Notes: generated from the letters alone by a model not told the origin. Positions 1 to 6,274 are shown, counted from the stretch's first letter. The stretch: 7,560 nt of DNA from Planctomycetaceae bacterium (GCA_003532715.1 DOEZ01000563.1:6322-13881), one strand, 5' to 3'. Made by a program: numbers and translations.

Positions 1-909
1 GATCCGGTGGAAGAGCGACCGGGCAGCGGCGATTTCGTCGATCCGCGAGAGCTCGTCGCGGTCGGCCGCATGCAGCACGCCATGCAAGGCGATTTCCAAG
101 AGCGTTCGCTCCGAGTCGGCGATCGATTCGACTTTTTCGCGAACCCGTGCGAGGTCGCCCTCGGCGCGAATCGGTTCCTCTAGCGACAGCCAGGTCAGGC
201 CGCCCGTGCGGAGCGTGGTCAGCCGCGGCAGGGCCCCGCGGCTGTCGATTTCGACCAGCAAGGCGTTGCCGCTGTCGCGCTCGTTGAACTTGGTCGTTTC
301 GTGCGTGCCCGAATAGGCCATGCGGCCGTCGTAGGTGGCCGTCGAGTGCCAGTGGCCCAAGGCCAGATAGTCGAGCCCGGCGCGAGTCGCCGCGTCGCGG
401 GCGATGGGAAATTCGGGCCGATCCTGCGGAATGCCCTCGACCGAACCGTGTGCCACGCCGACGGCGATCCGTTGGTCGTCGGCCGCGGCGAGCCCGACGG
501 TCGGATCGGCCGCCCCGTGTTTCTCGAACAGTGGGCACGGATAGAGCCGGCCGCCGGGGACGTCGATCGGCTCGGGTTGGGCGAGAATGTGCAGATGGTC
601 GCACGCGGCCCACGCCGGATGTTCCCAGACCGAGCCGGGAACCAGCGGGTCGTGGTTGCCTGGCAGGAGGTACACCGGCCCGGCGAACGCGGCCAGTGTG
701 TCGGCCACGCGCTGGACCAGCTTCCGATCGACGGCGTTGTCCTCGAACGTGTCGCCGGCGAGAACGAGGAAATCGGCCTGGCGCTGGCGAGCCAGTTCGA
801 CGACTCGCCGGGCGGCGTCGAACCGCGCATCGCGAACCCTCTGGGCAACCGTGCCCGCATGCGCGGCCTTCATGCCGATTTGCCAGTCGGCCGTATGAAC
901 GAAGATCAT
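1..909 (-). CDS. DNA repair exonuclease, SbcD/YhaO-like metallophosphoesterase (3' end off the window)
   Basis: Predicted Mn-dependent nuclease of the calcineurin-like phosphoesterase superfamily, SbcD/Mre11/YhaO group, which usually works with an SMC-like ATPase on DNA ends. The visible 303 residues read open to the left edge with no stop. Reading from the start, the metal-site motifs appear in order: HTADWQIG (residues 5-12, motif I), AGDTFED (51-57, motif II), GNHD (84-87, motif III), a GVAHG histidine (H154) and GHWH (185-188). Motif I is D-x-Q instead of the D-x-H of classical SbcD; I believe this variant recurs in a subfamily of bacterial exonucleases, so it is probably not a defect. 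The start is the ATG at 909, because the conserved motif I begins four residues later and AAGGA lies six bases upstream. Full-length relatives run to roughly 400 residues, so the C-terminal part and any ATPase partner gene would lie to the left. The family is secure; the exact substrate is unknown. Confidence 0.9.
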   Translation of the reverse strand, partial: MIFVHTADWQIGMKAAHAGTVAQRVRDARFDAARRVVELARQRQADFLVLAGDTFEDNAVDRKLVQRVADTLAAFAGPVYLLPGNHDPLVPGSVWEHPAWAACDHLHILAQPEPIDVPGGRLYPCPLFEKHGAADPTVGLAAADDQRIAVGVAHGSVEGIPQDRPEFPIARDAATRAGLDYLALGHWHSTATYDGRMAYSGTHETTKFNERDSGNALLVEIDSRGALPRLTTLRTGGLTWLSLEEPIRAEGDLARVREKVESIADSERTLLEIALHGVLHAADRDELSRIDEIAAARSLFHRI

Positions 910-915
910 GGCTCG

Positions 916-922
916 ATCCTTC
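916..922 (-). promoter_or_regulatory. Ribosome binding site of the exonuclease gene
   Basis: On the minus strand the sequence AGAAGGA lies six bases before the ATG at 909. This is a standard Shine-Dalgarno match and supports that start. Confidence 0.65.
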
Positions 923-941
923 TTCGTGAACCTCTGTCTAC

Positions 942-970
942 TAGTTTCGCGATTCTCGCCGCCCGGTCAA
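942..970 (-). promoter_or_regulatory. Possible sigma70-type promoter for the exonuclease gene
   Basis: Reading the minus strand, TTGACC (970-965) is a five-of-six match to the -35 consensus. With a 17-base spacer, the -10 position would be AAACTA (947-942), which is a poor match. Transcription would begin around 935 and give a short leader of about 25 bases. The -35 element and spacing are attractive, but the weak -10 makes this only a candidate. Confidence 0.25.
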
Positions 971-1173
971 TGGGGCTCGCCGGATCGCCGCCGGGGCACG
1001 GTCGGAGCGGGCCGGGCACGGCGAAACGACCTGTCATGGCCCCGAACCCGCGGGCCCCCGAGACGGTTGGGGTTACGTCGTTTATGCCGCTTGTGTCGGA
1101 TATTCACTAAATGCGGGCGTCGAGGCGTGCCGAAGAAGTTACCAATGGGGGAAAAGCCCGCGGCGCGATTGGT

Positions 1174-1213
1174 CCCGACCGGTGGACGTTGGGCGGCCCG
1201 GTCGGGCGGCCCG
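1174..1213. repeat. GC-rich 9-bp inverted repeat overlapping a 10-bp direct repeat
   Basis: CCCGACCGG (1174-1182) is perfectly inverted as CCGGTCGGG (1198-1206), leaving a 15-base loop. A direct repeat, GGGCGGCCCG, occurs at 1191-1200 and again at 1204-1213, so its two copies straddle the right arm of the hairpin. No T-run follows directly on either strand, so it does not look like an intrinsic terminator. It could be an operator or a leader-RNA hairpin about 120 bases before the small secreted-protein gene, or simply a by-product of high GC content. Confidence 0.4.
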
Positions 1214-1313
1214 AAATCCGCCTTTTCCCCGAACGACACTGCCACACTGCCTGACCCAGTCGGTTGTTGCGTCGATGCGGCGCGCCGGCCGAATTAACCG
1301 TACCCATGTTTCC

Positions 1314-1320
1314 AGGGGGG
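1314..1320 (+). promoter_or_regulatory. Ribosome binding site deciding the start of the small secreted protein
   Basis: AGGGGGG ends six bases before the ATG at 1327. This purine run selects that ATG over the in-frame ATG at 1264. Starting at 1327 also places a proper signal peptide at the N-terminus. Confidence 0.6.
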
Positions 1321-1326
1321 AAACTC

Positions 1327-1653
1327 ATGATCCGCCGGACCATGCTAGTGCTGCTTTGCGCAGCCGCTTTCGTCGCGCTTTTGAGCGCATCCGACGCCCA
1401 GGCCCAGGAGGCTTACGGACGTCAATGGGGCCGGTCCTATAACACCCAGGACTGGAACCGATTCTACCACTATCCGTACGTCTACTACCCGCAGAACTTC
1501 TGGGGCGTGGACTACTACCGGAGCAGCGAGAGCCTCTATTATCGGTATCCGCCCGAAATGCGAATCCCGGTTTACAACAAGCAGTGGCAGAACTACTATC
1601 CCCAAGGCCGCCGGTATCATCAGGGCCACCATTTCGTTCTCGACGTGTTCTAA
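1327..1653 (+). CDS. Small secreted Tyr-rich protein (planctomycete family of unknown function)
   Basis: A 108-residue protein of unknown function. Residues 1-26 form a textbook Sec signal peptide: MIRR, a hydrophobic core (about residues 6-20), then SDAQA before a likely cut at A26/Q27. The mature part of about 82 residues is extraordinarily aromatic, with 16 Tyr, 4 Trp and 4 Phe by my count, many as YY pairs, and ends in a His-containing stretch (YHQGHHF). It contains no Cys after the signal and no lipobox. From memory, short proteins with the same QDWNRFYHYPYVYYPQNF core occur in Pirellula-type planctomycetes, sometimes labelled 'calmodulin-binding protein'; that label tells nothing reliable about function. 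The gene stands alone: it is divergent from the exonuclease gene and is closed by a strong terminator, so it is probably its own transcription unit. A cell-wall or matrix role is only a guess. Confidence 0.85.
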   Translation: MIRRTMLVLLCAAAFVALLSASDAQAQEAYGRQWGRSYNTQDWNRFYHYPYVYYPQNFWGVDYYRSSESLYYRYPPEMRIPVYNKQWQNYYPQGRRYHQGHHFVLDVF

Positions 1654-1707
1654 CGAGGCGATCCGCACAAGCGGCTCCAAGGAACCGGTCGATCACATAC
1701 TCCGCTA

Positions 1708-1750
1708 CCCCGCGCTCGACACGTTAACACGGTCGAGTGCGGGGTTTTTT
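1708..1750 (+). terminator. Intrinsic terminator after the small secreted-protein gene
   Basis: CCCCGCGCTCGAC (1708-1720) pairs with GTCGAGTGCGGGG (1732-1744), giving a 13-bp stem with a single G-U wobble. The loop can close further through CGT/ACG (1722-1724 with 1729-1731), leaving a TAAC tetraloop and one bulged A. Six T residues (1745-1750) follow directly. On the opposite strand no T-run follows the stem, so it acts mainly in the plus direction. It sits in the short gap before the convergent methyltransferase gene, whose stop is at 1757. Confidence 0.9.
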
Positions 1751-1756
1751 CGTTGG

Positions 1757-2398
1757 TTACGACAGCCGAACGTGATGGACCCAGGCCGGGGGGACGTTCA
1801 GCCAGATCCAGTCGCGGCGGATCTCGTTCCCGTCGAGGAAATCGCCCAGGGTCCGGCCGATGCCGCGAAGCCGCTCGCGCTGATCGCGACCGCTGACCAA
1901 CGCCTTGACGCGGCGGATGGCAATATACCCGAAGAACGAAAGGGTTCCGTTTGGCGCGAGCAAGACGCGAAACGTGTCGAGGATCGACCCAACCGCGTCG
2001 ACCGAGAAGTTGTTCAGCGGCAGACCCGAGACGATTACGTCATAGCGCGTGTCATCGGGAAGCTGCTCGACGGCCATTTCCAAAACGCGAGTACGGTCGG
2101 CAACCGTGCGAAGGACCGGGTCGTTGGCTAGGGCCACGCGGAGCGACTCGGCGAAGCTGGGGTTGAGTTCCACCAGGTCGAGCCGGTCGTTCGGGCCGAG
2201 TTTCGGTGCAATGTGCCGGGTGACCGCGCCGGTGCCCGGTCCCACTTCGAGCACGCGCTGACCTCGTGGATCGCCTCCCACGTAGCGAGCCAATGCCGTC
2301 GACAGACGCCGGCCGCTGGGCAGAATCGCCCCGGTCGTGTGATAATTCCGCCGGAACTCGCGCAGGAAGAGGCGGTAGTCGGAGAACGATTGACCCAT
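1757..2398 (-). CDS. SAM-dependent methyltransferase, phospholipid N-methyltransferase (PmtA)-like
   Basis: Class I methyltransferase of about 213 residues. Numbered from the ATG at 2398, it shows SAM-binding motif I, VLEVGPGTG (residues 49-57), an acidic ribose-binding position in LVELNP (E77), and SGLPLNNF (124-131) at motif IV. The N-terminal pattern FLREFRRNYHTTGAILPSGRRLS closely resembles the lead-in of PmtA-type phosphatidylethanolamine N-methyltransferases ('FLRNPRQTGAIAPSS' in relatives I recall). It also has features shared with rRNA adenine dimethylases, so the substrate is not certain. The frame opens at a GTG (2473) just after an in-frame TAA, which would add 25 residues with no family resemblance. 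I prefer the ATG at 2398, although neither start has a good ribosome site; GGGGAG lies about 18 bases before the GTG. It is the last gene of the leftward series and converges on the secreted-protein gene. Confidence 0.82.
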   Translation of the reverse strand: MGQSFSDYRLFLREFRRNYHTTGAILPSGRRLSTALARYVGGDPRGQRVLEVGPGTGAVTRHIAPKLGPNDRLDLVELNPSFAESLRVALANDPVLRTVADRTRVLEMAVEQLPDDTRYDVIVSGLPLNNFSVDAVGSILDTFRVLLAPNGTLSFFGYIAIRRVKALVSGRDQRERLRGIGRTLGDFLDGNEIRRDWIWLNVPPAWVHHVRLS

Positions 2399-2556
2399 GG
2401 GCGTATCAATGAAACCAAGGAGGGAGCCCGCTCGATTCGCGGCCCAACGGGTGCTTGCTCGCCGCGGCGCCACGCTTGGACAGCCAGTTTACTCCCCTTT
2501 CGGTCCGCCGGCCAGGGGGGATGGCAAAGCGAGCAGGGCAACCCGACGTTATCGCA

Positions 2557-4746
2557 TCAAAATGGCGCCGTCGTGCTGCCGTCGGGTGCGATGTGCGTCT
2601 TCTGGAGCGATTCGGGGTGGCCCGACGCTTCGTAGGCGGCCTTCACGACCGGCGGGACTTCGGTCTCACCGAGGAGCCAAACCGGATGCGGCGCCGAAAG
2701 GGCGATGATGCCGGGCAGGTCGAGATATTTCGCTCCGCCGGGCAGGAAATCGGGATCGTCGCAGGCTGCCACGTCGGCGAAACGGAAGCCGGCCGTATCG
2801 ATCGCCGCGCGCTCGACGACGTCGCCCGCCTGGGCTCGGGCGGCGGCGACCCAATGCCCCGCGCCGTCGAGACCGAAGAGCCAAACACGCGGCTCGGGTT
2901 TCGCAAGTTGCCGGGCGAAGGCGACCGCCTTGAGCACGTCATGCACGCGCGCCGAGAAGACGGGCGGATTGTAGCCGAATGTGTAGCCCGCGTAGGCTTG
3001 CGTTGGTTTGTCGCCGTCGCGATTCATCGGGGCCTTGGCCAACGGTTTTCCGTCCTCGGTGAATTCGCCCTGGCCGAACAGATCGACGCCCAGGACGGCG
3101 GCCCCGGCCGAGAGGAAGCCCTCGATCTCGCGGCGAGGCATTCCATCGTCGCCGAACATCCCCTGCTTCCCCTTGCGGTCGATCCAGACGATCACCCGAT
3201 CGTAGTCGCCCTTGGGTTCGAGCAAAACGGCGGGAATTTCTTCGTTTCGGCTTTGCTCGCGCAGCAACATGCGGCTCATGCGCCACTCGCCGAGCTCGCC
3301 GTCTTCGCGGCCGACGGCGACGACCTCGCCGGCAGCGGGCAGGCCGCGGCCGATCATGATGTCGACCGCCCCGCCGACGACCTCGCGAAACCGTTCGAGC
3401 GAAGCCCGATCGGTCGGAACGAGCTGGGCCATTTGTCGGTCGGAGTCGGCCGTGATCCATTCGAGCAGCGAGCGTTCGTATTCGGGTCCGGAAGGCGGCT
3501 TCGGATGGTCGTCGTTCCAGACGCTCATTTCGGCAATCGAAAGTGGCTGGTAGTCTTCCTCGACGATCGGCTCGTCGAAGCCGAGTCCCAGATGCTTGTT
3601 GAGCCAGTGGTACATCACGGCTCGCGAGACGTAGTTGTAGTTGTGTGGAAAATGGACCAGCGGCCGCGCCATGACCCGATCCTCGACGCCCAGCATTTTG
3701 TAGAGCCGTTTCAGCTCGGGCAGGCCCTTCGCGGCGATTTCCTTGGTCCAGTCGTCGGCGCCGGTCATGCCCAGGGGGCGAGGGGCGGCTAGCGCGGCGA
3801 TATCGACGTTGCCGCAGTCGATCCGCAGATACGAGGCGTTCTCGCACGTGCAGCCGCCCTGCATGGCCGTCGAAACCATGACGGCGGGAAACGCGACCGC
3901 CGGCCGCGGATCGACCGCCAAGAGTACGAAGGTCTGCGTCCCGCCGCCGCTGCAGCCGGTCACCGCGATTCGCGCGGGATCGACGTCGGGCAGTTCGGCG
4001 AACCAGTCGAGCGTCCGGATCGAATTGTACGTTTGCAGGCCGAAAAGGGTCTGCAAACGAGCCTCGGCCCCGGGGCTGTAGTAGCCCCACCGCTCGGGTG
4101 TGTTCATCTCCGGCCGCACGCCCGCGTAGTGGCCCACCTGGCGGCTGTCGGCGTAACCGACCATGTCGTAGTGGAACACGACGCAGCCCATTCGGGCGAG
4201 TTGAACGCATCGCGACTGAAGGGGCGAACGGCCGCCCACCTCGAACCGTTCCTCGCCGCGCACGAGCGACCACCGGACGTCGTTCGCGCCCAGGTCGTAG
4301 AAGCGACCGTTGGCGAAGTGCCCGTGGGGGCAGAGCACGCCGGGCAGTTTGCCTTCGCGGCCCTTGGGTCGGTAGAGGTTGCCCGTGACGAAATGGCCCG
4401 GAACACTCTCGAAATACACTTTCTCGACCGTGTAGTCGCCGCGGTCGACGAGCCCGTGGACGACGGCGTTGGCGGGAGTCTTGGTCGGCATCGGCCAGAT
4501 TCCCGCGGCCACCTTCACGCGGCGGCCGATTCGTTCGGACTGCTCGGCCCATTGTTCGGGCGTCGCGGGAGGCGTGAAGGGGAAGTAGTCCTTGCTCAGG
4601 TGGACTAGCCGGCCGAGCCGCCGATCGTCGGGCTGTTTGCCCTCGGGCAGGACCCGAAAAACGGCCGTTTCGGCCGAAACGACGCCTACGACCATCAGGC
4701 CGACGATCAGCGTTGGGGCAAGCCGGAAACAAACTCGCGAAGGCAT
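2557..4746 (-). CDS. Secreted two-domain alpha/beta-hydrolase, acetylxylan-esterase-like
   Basis: A 729-residue exported protein. Residues 1-25 form a Sec signal peptide (hydrophobic core about 9-22, likely cut after VSA). The first hydrolase domain (about 110-390) has CPHGHF (139-144) near the oxyanion hole, the nucleophile elbow GCSGGG with S266, GADD (D331/D332) as the likely acid, and HFPHNYN, where H368 is the likely catalytic histidine. This resembles acetylxylan esterase or dienelactone-hydrolase-like enzymes, so cleavage of a carbohydrate ester in the periplasm or outside is a fair inference. A second hydrolase-like half (about 505-729) follows the same strand order, but its elbow reads GLDGAG, with Asp627 in place of Ser. 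The start at 4746 is chosen because the signal peptide begins there and GAGG lies seven bases upstream; the frame extends 33 residues further into glgC, without support. The gene lies 43 bp downstream of glgC and is probably co-transcribed. The exact substrate cannot be read from sequence. Confidence 0.88.
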   Translation of the reverse strand: MPSRVCFRLAPTLIVGLMVVGVVSAETAVFRVLPEGKQPDDRRLGRLVHLSKDYFPFTPPATPEQWAEQSERIGRRVKVAAGIWPMPTKTPANAVVHGLVDRGDYTVEKVYFESVPGHFVTGNLYRPKGREGKLPGVLCPHGHFANGRFYDLGANDVRWSLVRGEERFEVGGRSPLQSRCVQLARMGCVVFHYDMVGYADSRQVGHYAGVRPEMNTPERWGYYSPGAEARLQTLFGLQTYNSIRTLDWFAELPDVDPARIAVTGCSGGGTQTFVLLAVDPRPAVAFPAVMVSTAMQGGCTCENASYLRIDCGNVDIAALAAPRPLGMTGADDWTKEIAAKGLPELKRLYKMLGVEDRVMARPLVHFPHNYNYVSRAVMYHWLNKHLGLGFDEPIVEEDYQPLSIAEMSVWNDDHPKPPSGPEYERSLLEWITADSDRQMAQLVPTDRASLERFREVVGGAVDIMIGRGLPAAGEVVAVGREDGELGEWRMSRMLLREQSRNEEIPAVLLEPKGDYDRVIVWIDRKGKQGMFGDDGMPRREIEGFLSAGAAVLGVDLFGQGEFTEDGKPLAKAPMNRDGDKPTQAYAGYTFGYNPPVFSARVHDVLKAVAFARQLAKPEPRVWLFGLDGAGHWVAAARAQAGDVVERAAIDTAGFRFADVAACDDPDFLPGGAKYLDLPGIIALSAPHPVWLLGETEVPPVVKAAYEASGHPESLQKTHIAPDGSTTAPF

Positions 4747-4753
4747 GGTGCGG

Positions 4754-4757
4754 CCTC
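4754..4757 (-). promoter_or_regulatory. Ribosome binding site deciding the start of the secreted hydrolase
   Basis: GAGG lies seven bases before the ATG at 4746 on the minus strand. It is short but well placed, and agrees with the signal peptide starting at that ATG. Confidence 0.5.
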
Positions 4758-4789
4758 GTGGGGAATTGGCGTCGCGCCCCTCAACCGTG

Positions 4790-6070
4790 TTAGCGGACTT
4801 CTTCGGACACCGTCTCGGCCATTTCGCTTGTGTCGGCATCGTCATTGAAATGTTCGAGGCCGTCGGTCTTGGCGATGACCGTTACGCCGGTTTCGGTGAC
4901 GGTGAACCCGCGTTGGAGATCGACGTTCCGATCGTAGCCGACTTCGAATCCTTCGGGCAAATGCACGCCCTTGTCGATGATGGCGCGGCGAACCTTGGCA
5001 TGGCGTCCGATGTTGACTCCCTCGAAGAGGATCGAGTCGTCGATCTTGGCGTAGCTGTTGACCCGCGTGTTCGACCCGAGGATCGAGCGGCGAACCTGGC
5101 CGCCGGAGATGATCGAGCCGAGGCAGACGATGCTGTCCATGGCGTAGCCGCGGCGCTGCTCGCCGGCGAAGACGAACTTGGGCGGCGGGAAGTTGGGCAG
5201 GAAGGTCCGCAGCGGCCACTGGTCGTCGTAGATGTTCAAGAGCGGATCGACGTTCACCAGGTCCATGTTGGCCTCGTAATAGGCGTCGAGCGTTCCGACG
5301 TCGCGCCAGTAGGCGCTCGTCTTGCGATTTTCGTCGAGGAACGGGTGGGCGAAGACCCGGTGCGTGTGGATGATCGATGGGATGAGGTCGCCGCCGAAGT
5401 CATGGGTGCTGCCCGGCCGCGTCGCGTCCTGGCACAACTGCTCGAAGAGAAATCGCGTCGTGAAGACGTAAATGCCCATCGAGGCGTAGCAGTACTCCGG
5501 ATCGCCGGGGATGGCGCGCGGTTCGGCCGGCTTCTCCGCGAAGTCGATGACGCGTTCGTCGGCGTCGATTTCCATGACGCCGAAGCGGTGGCGCGCCTCG
5601 TCGACCGGAACGCGAAGCACGCCGATGGTCAGGTCGGCCCGGTTTTCGACGTGCGACTCGACCATCTTGCGGTAGTTCATCTTGTAGATGTGGTCGCCCG
5701 CCAGGATCACCGTGTATTCGGCGTGTTCCTTCTCCATCGTGTAGATGTTCTGATAGACGGCGTCGGCCGTGCCGCGATACCAGTGCTCGTCGATGCGTTG
5801 CTGCGGGGGGACGACGTCGACGAATTCGCCCAATTCGCGGCAGAAGTAGGTCTGCCAACCGCGGTGGACGTGCCGCGTCAGACTGGCGGCCTTGTACTGC
5901 GTCAGCAGCAGGATCTTTCGGATGCCGCTGTTCAGACAATTCGACAGCGTGAAATCGACAATCCGATAGGCGCCGCCAAACGGAACGGCCGGCTTGGCGC
6001 GGTCGCGGGTGAGTGGTTCGAGACGCGACCCCTTGCCGCCCGCCAGAATGACCGCCAGCGTGTTTTTCAT
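4790..6070 (-). CDS. glgC: Glucose-1-phosphate adenylyltransferase (ADP-glucose pyrophosphorylase)
   Basis: Makes ADP-glucose from ATP and glucose-1-phosphate, the first committed step of bacterial glycogen synthesis, in the cytoplasm. The 426-residue length is normal for GlgC. Visible motifs are the nucleotide-binding loop LAGGKGSRLEPLT (residues 9-21), KPAVPFGGAYRIVDF (26-40), AGDHIYKMNY (124-133) with catalytic D126 (E. coli D142), FAEKP (177-181) with K180 (E. coli K195, glucose-1-phosphate binding), ASMGIYVF (196-203) and YWRDVGTLDAYYEANMDL (254-271). A left-handed beta-helix type C-terminus follows (about 305-390) and an acidic tail of about 25 residues. E. coli K39, the fructose-1,6-bisphosphate activator lysine, aligns with D23, so activator preference probably differs; D148 of E. 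coli aligns with N132. The ATG at 6070 is chosen for its GAGGGAA ribosome site and because family homology begins there, although the frame is open to 6220. The hydrolase gene follows after 43 bp. Confidence 0.97.
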   Translation of the reverse strand: MKNTLAVILAGGKGSRLEPLTRDRAKPAVPFGGAYRIVDFTLSNCLNSGIRKILLLTQYKAASLTRHVHRGWQTYFCRELGEFVDVVPPQQRIDEHWYRGTADAVYQNIYTMEKEHAEYTVILAGDHIYKMNYRKMVESHVENRADLTIGVLRVPVDEARHRFGVMEIDADERVIDFAEKPAEPRAIPGDPEYCYASMGIYVFTTRFLFEQLCQDATRPGSTHDFGGDLIPSIIHTHRVFAHPFLDENRKTSAYWRDVGTLDAYYEANMDLVNVDPLLNIYDDQWPLRTFLPNFPPPKFVFAGEQRRGYAMDSIVCLGSIISGGQVRRSILGSNTRVNSYAKIDDSILFEGVNIGRHAKVRRAIIDKGVHLPEGFEVGYDRNVDLQRGFTVTETGVTVIAKTDGLEHFNDDADTSEMAETVSEEVR

Positions 6071-6076
6071 CACCGA

Positions 6077-6083
6077 TTCCCTC
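6077..6083 (-). promoter_or_regulatory. Ribosome binding site deciding the glgC start
   Basis: GAGGGAA on the minus strand lies six bases before the ATG at 6070. The next upstream in-frame ATG (6112) has a GGAGGG directly abutting it, too close to serve, which favours 6070. Confidence 0.7.
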
Positions 6084-6161
6084 GCCGGTTCGATAATGGT
6101 TCTTGTTTCCATCCCTCCGATTCCCAATCTATCGGTCCCTTGGGCGAGTCCAGGACATTTT

Positions 6162-6227
6162 AAGTCGTCGAAAGAACACTTACGACTCTTACAGCTTACC
6201 AGATATGCGGTTCTTTCCAAGTCGTCG
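6162..6227. repeat. Nested direct and inverted repeats upstream of glgC
   Basis: Read on the minus strand, CGACGACTT occurs at 6227-6219 and again at 6170-6162. Between them lie GAAAGAAC (6217-6210) and its perfect inverse GTTCTTTC (6177-6170), 32 bases apart. The second inverted arm abuts, and shares one base with, the second direct copy. The whole arrangement lies about 90-160 bp before the glgC start, in a relatively AT-rich gap, where an operator pair or a leader-RNA hairpin would be expected. The repeats are read directly; the regulatory role is inference, and the arms are short enough that chance is possible. Confidence 0.45.
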
Positions 6228-6274
6228 GTTATTCGCGAAAGCGCGGTTTGTTCATGCGGTGAGGGAAGATCGGG

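Larger units (their letters stand above)
910..1326. other. Non-coding divergent intergenic region
   Basis: This stretch lies between the divergently transcribed exonuclease gene and the small secreted-protein gene, so it must carry both promoters. Open frames cross it in several registers, but their translations are rich in Arg, Pro and Gly, lack recognisable motifs and have no convincing ribosome sites; I read them as GC-driven. The structure I can see is the hairpin at 1174-1206 with an adjoining short direct repeat, and a weak inverted pair ACCAAT/ATTGGT (1141-1146 and 1168-1173). I cannot assign a plus-strand promoter with any confidence; the only AT-rich run close to the small gene is GAATTAA at 1291-1297. 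Confidence 0.6.
6071..6274 (-). promoter_or_regulatory. asnB-glgC intergenic region, probable glgC leader
   Basis: This gap of about 200 bp is visibly less GC-rich than the flanking genes. It holds the glgC ribosome site, the nested repeats at 6162-6227, and AT-rich spots such as TTAAAAT (minus strand, around 6162-6156). I see no pair of -35 and -10 boxes with good spacing, so a promoter is inferred from composition and gene layout, not from a clear motif. Confidence 0.35.

Noticed and set aside
301..1110. A 269-residue plus-strand frame opposite the exonuclease gene
   Set aside because: The minus-strand frame carries all five phosphoesterase motifs; the plus-strand frame carries none and extends into intergenic DNA only because of high GC.
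1141..1173. Inverted pair ACCAAT / ATTGGT
   Set aside because: Only six bases with a 21-base interval and no extension; expected by chance in a region of this size.
1264..1326. N-terminal extension of the small secreted protein from the ATG at 1264
   Set aside because: It would add 21 non-hydrophobic residues before the signal peptide. The ATG at 1327 has the better ribosome site and an immediate signal sequence.
2489..2524. A possible terminator after the hydrolase gene (CCCCT / AGGGG arms)
   Set aside because: The matching arms are only five bases, the interior pairs poorly, and no T-run follows on the minus strand.
2455..3792. A 445-residue plus-strand open frame antisense to the secreted hydrolase
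   Set aside because: It shadows a gene with strong motifs, starts in the intergenic DNA without a ribosome site, and shows no domain of its own.
2939..4732. A 597-residue minus-strand frame overlapping the hydrolase in another register
   Set aside because: Extremely Arg-rich translation with no motifs; an out-of-frame reading of the real gene.
4592..6163. A 523-residue plus-strand open frame antisense to glgC
   Set aside because: It is the reverse complement of a clear glgC coding region. Its translation has no recognisable domain and is rich in Val, Asp, Arg and Ala, as expected from the third-position GC bias of the real gene.
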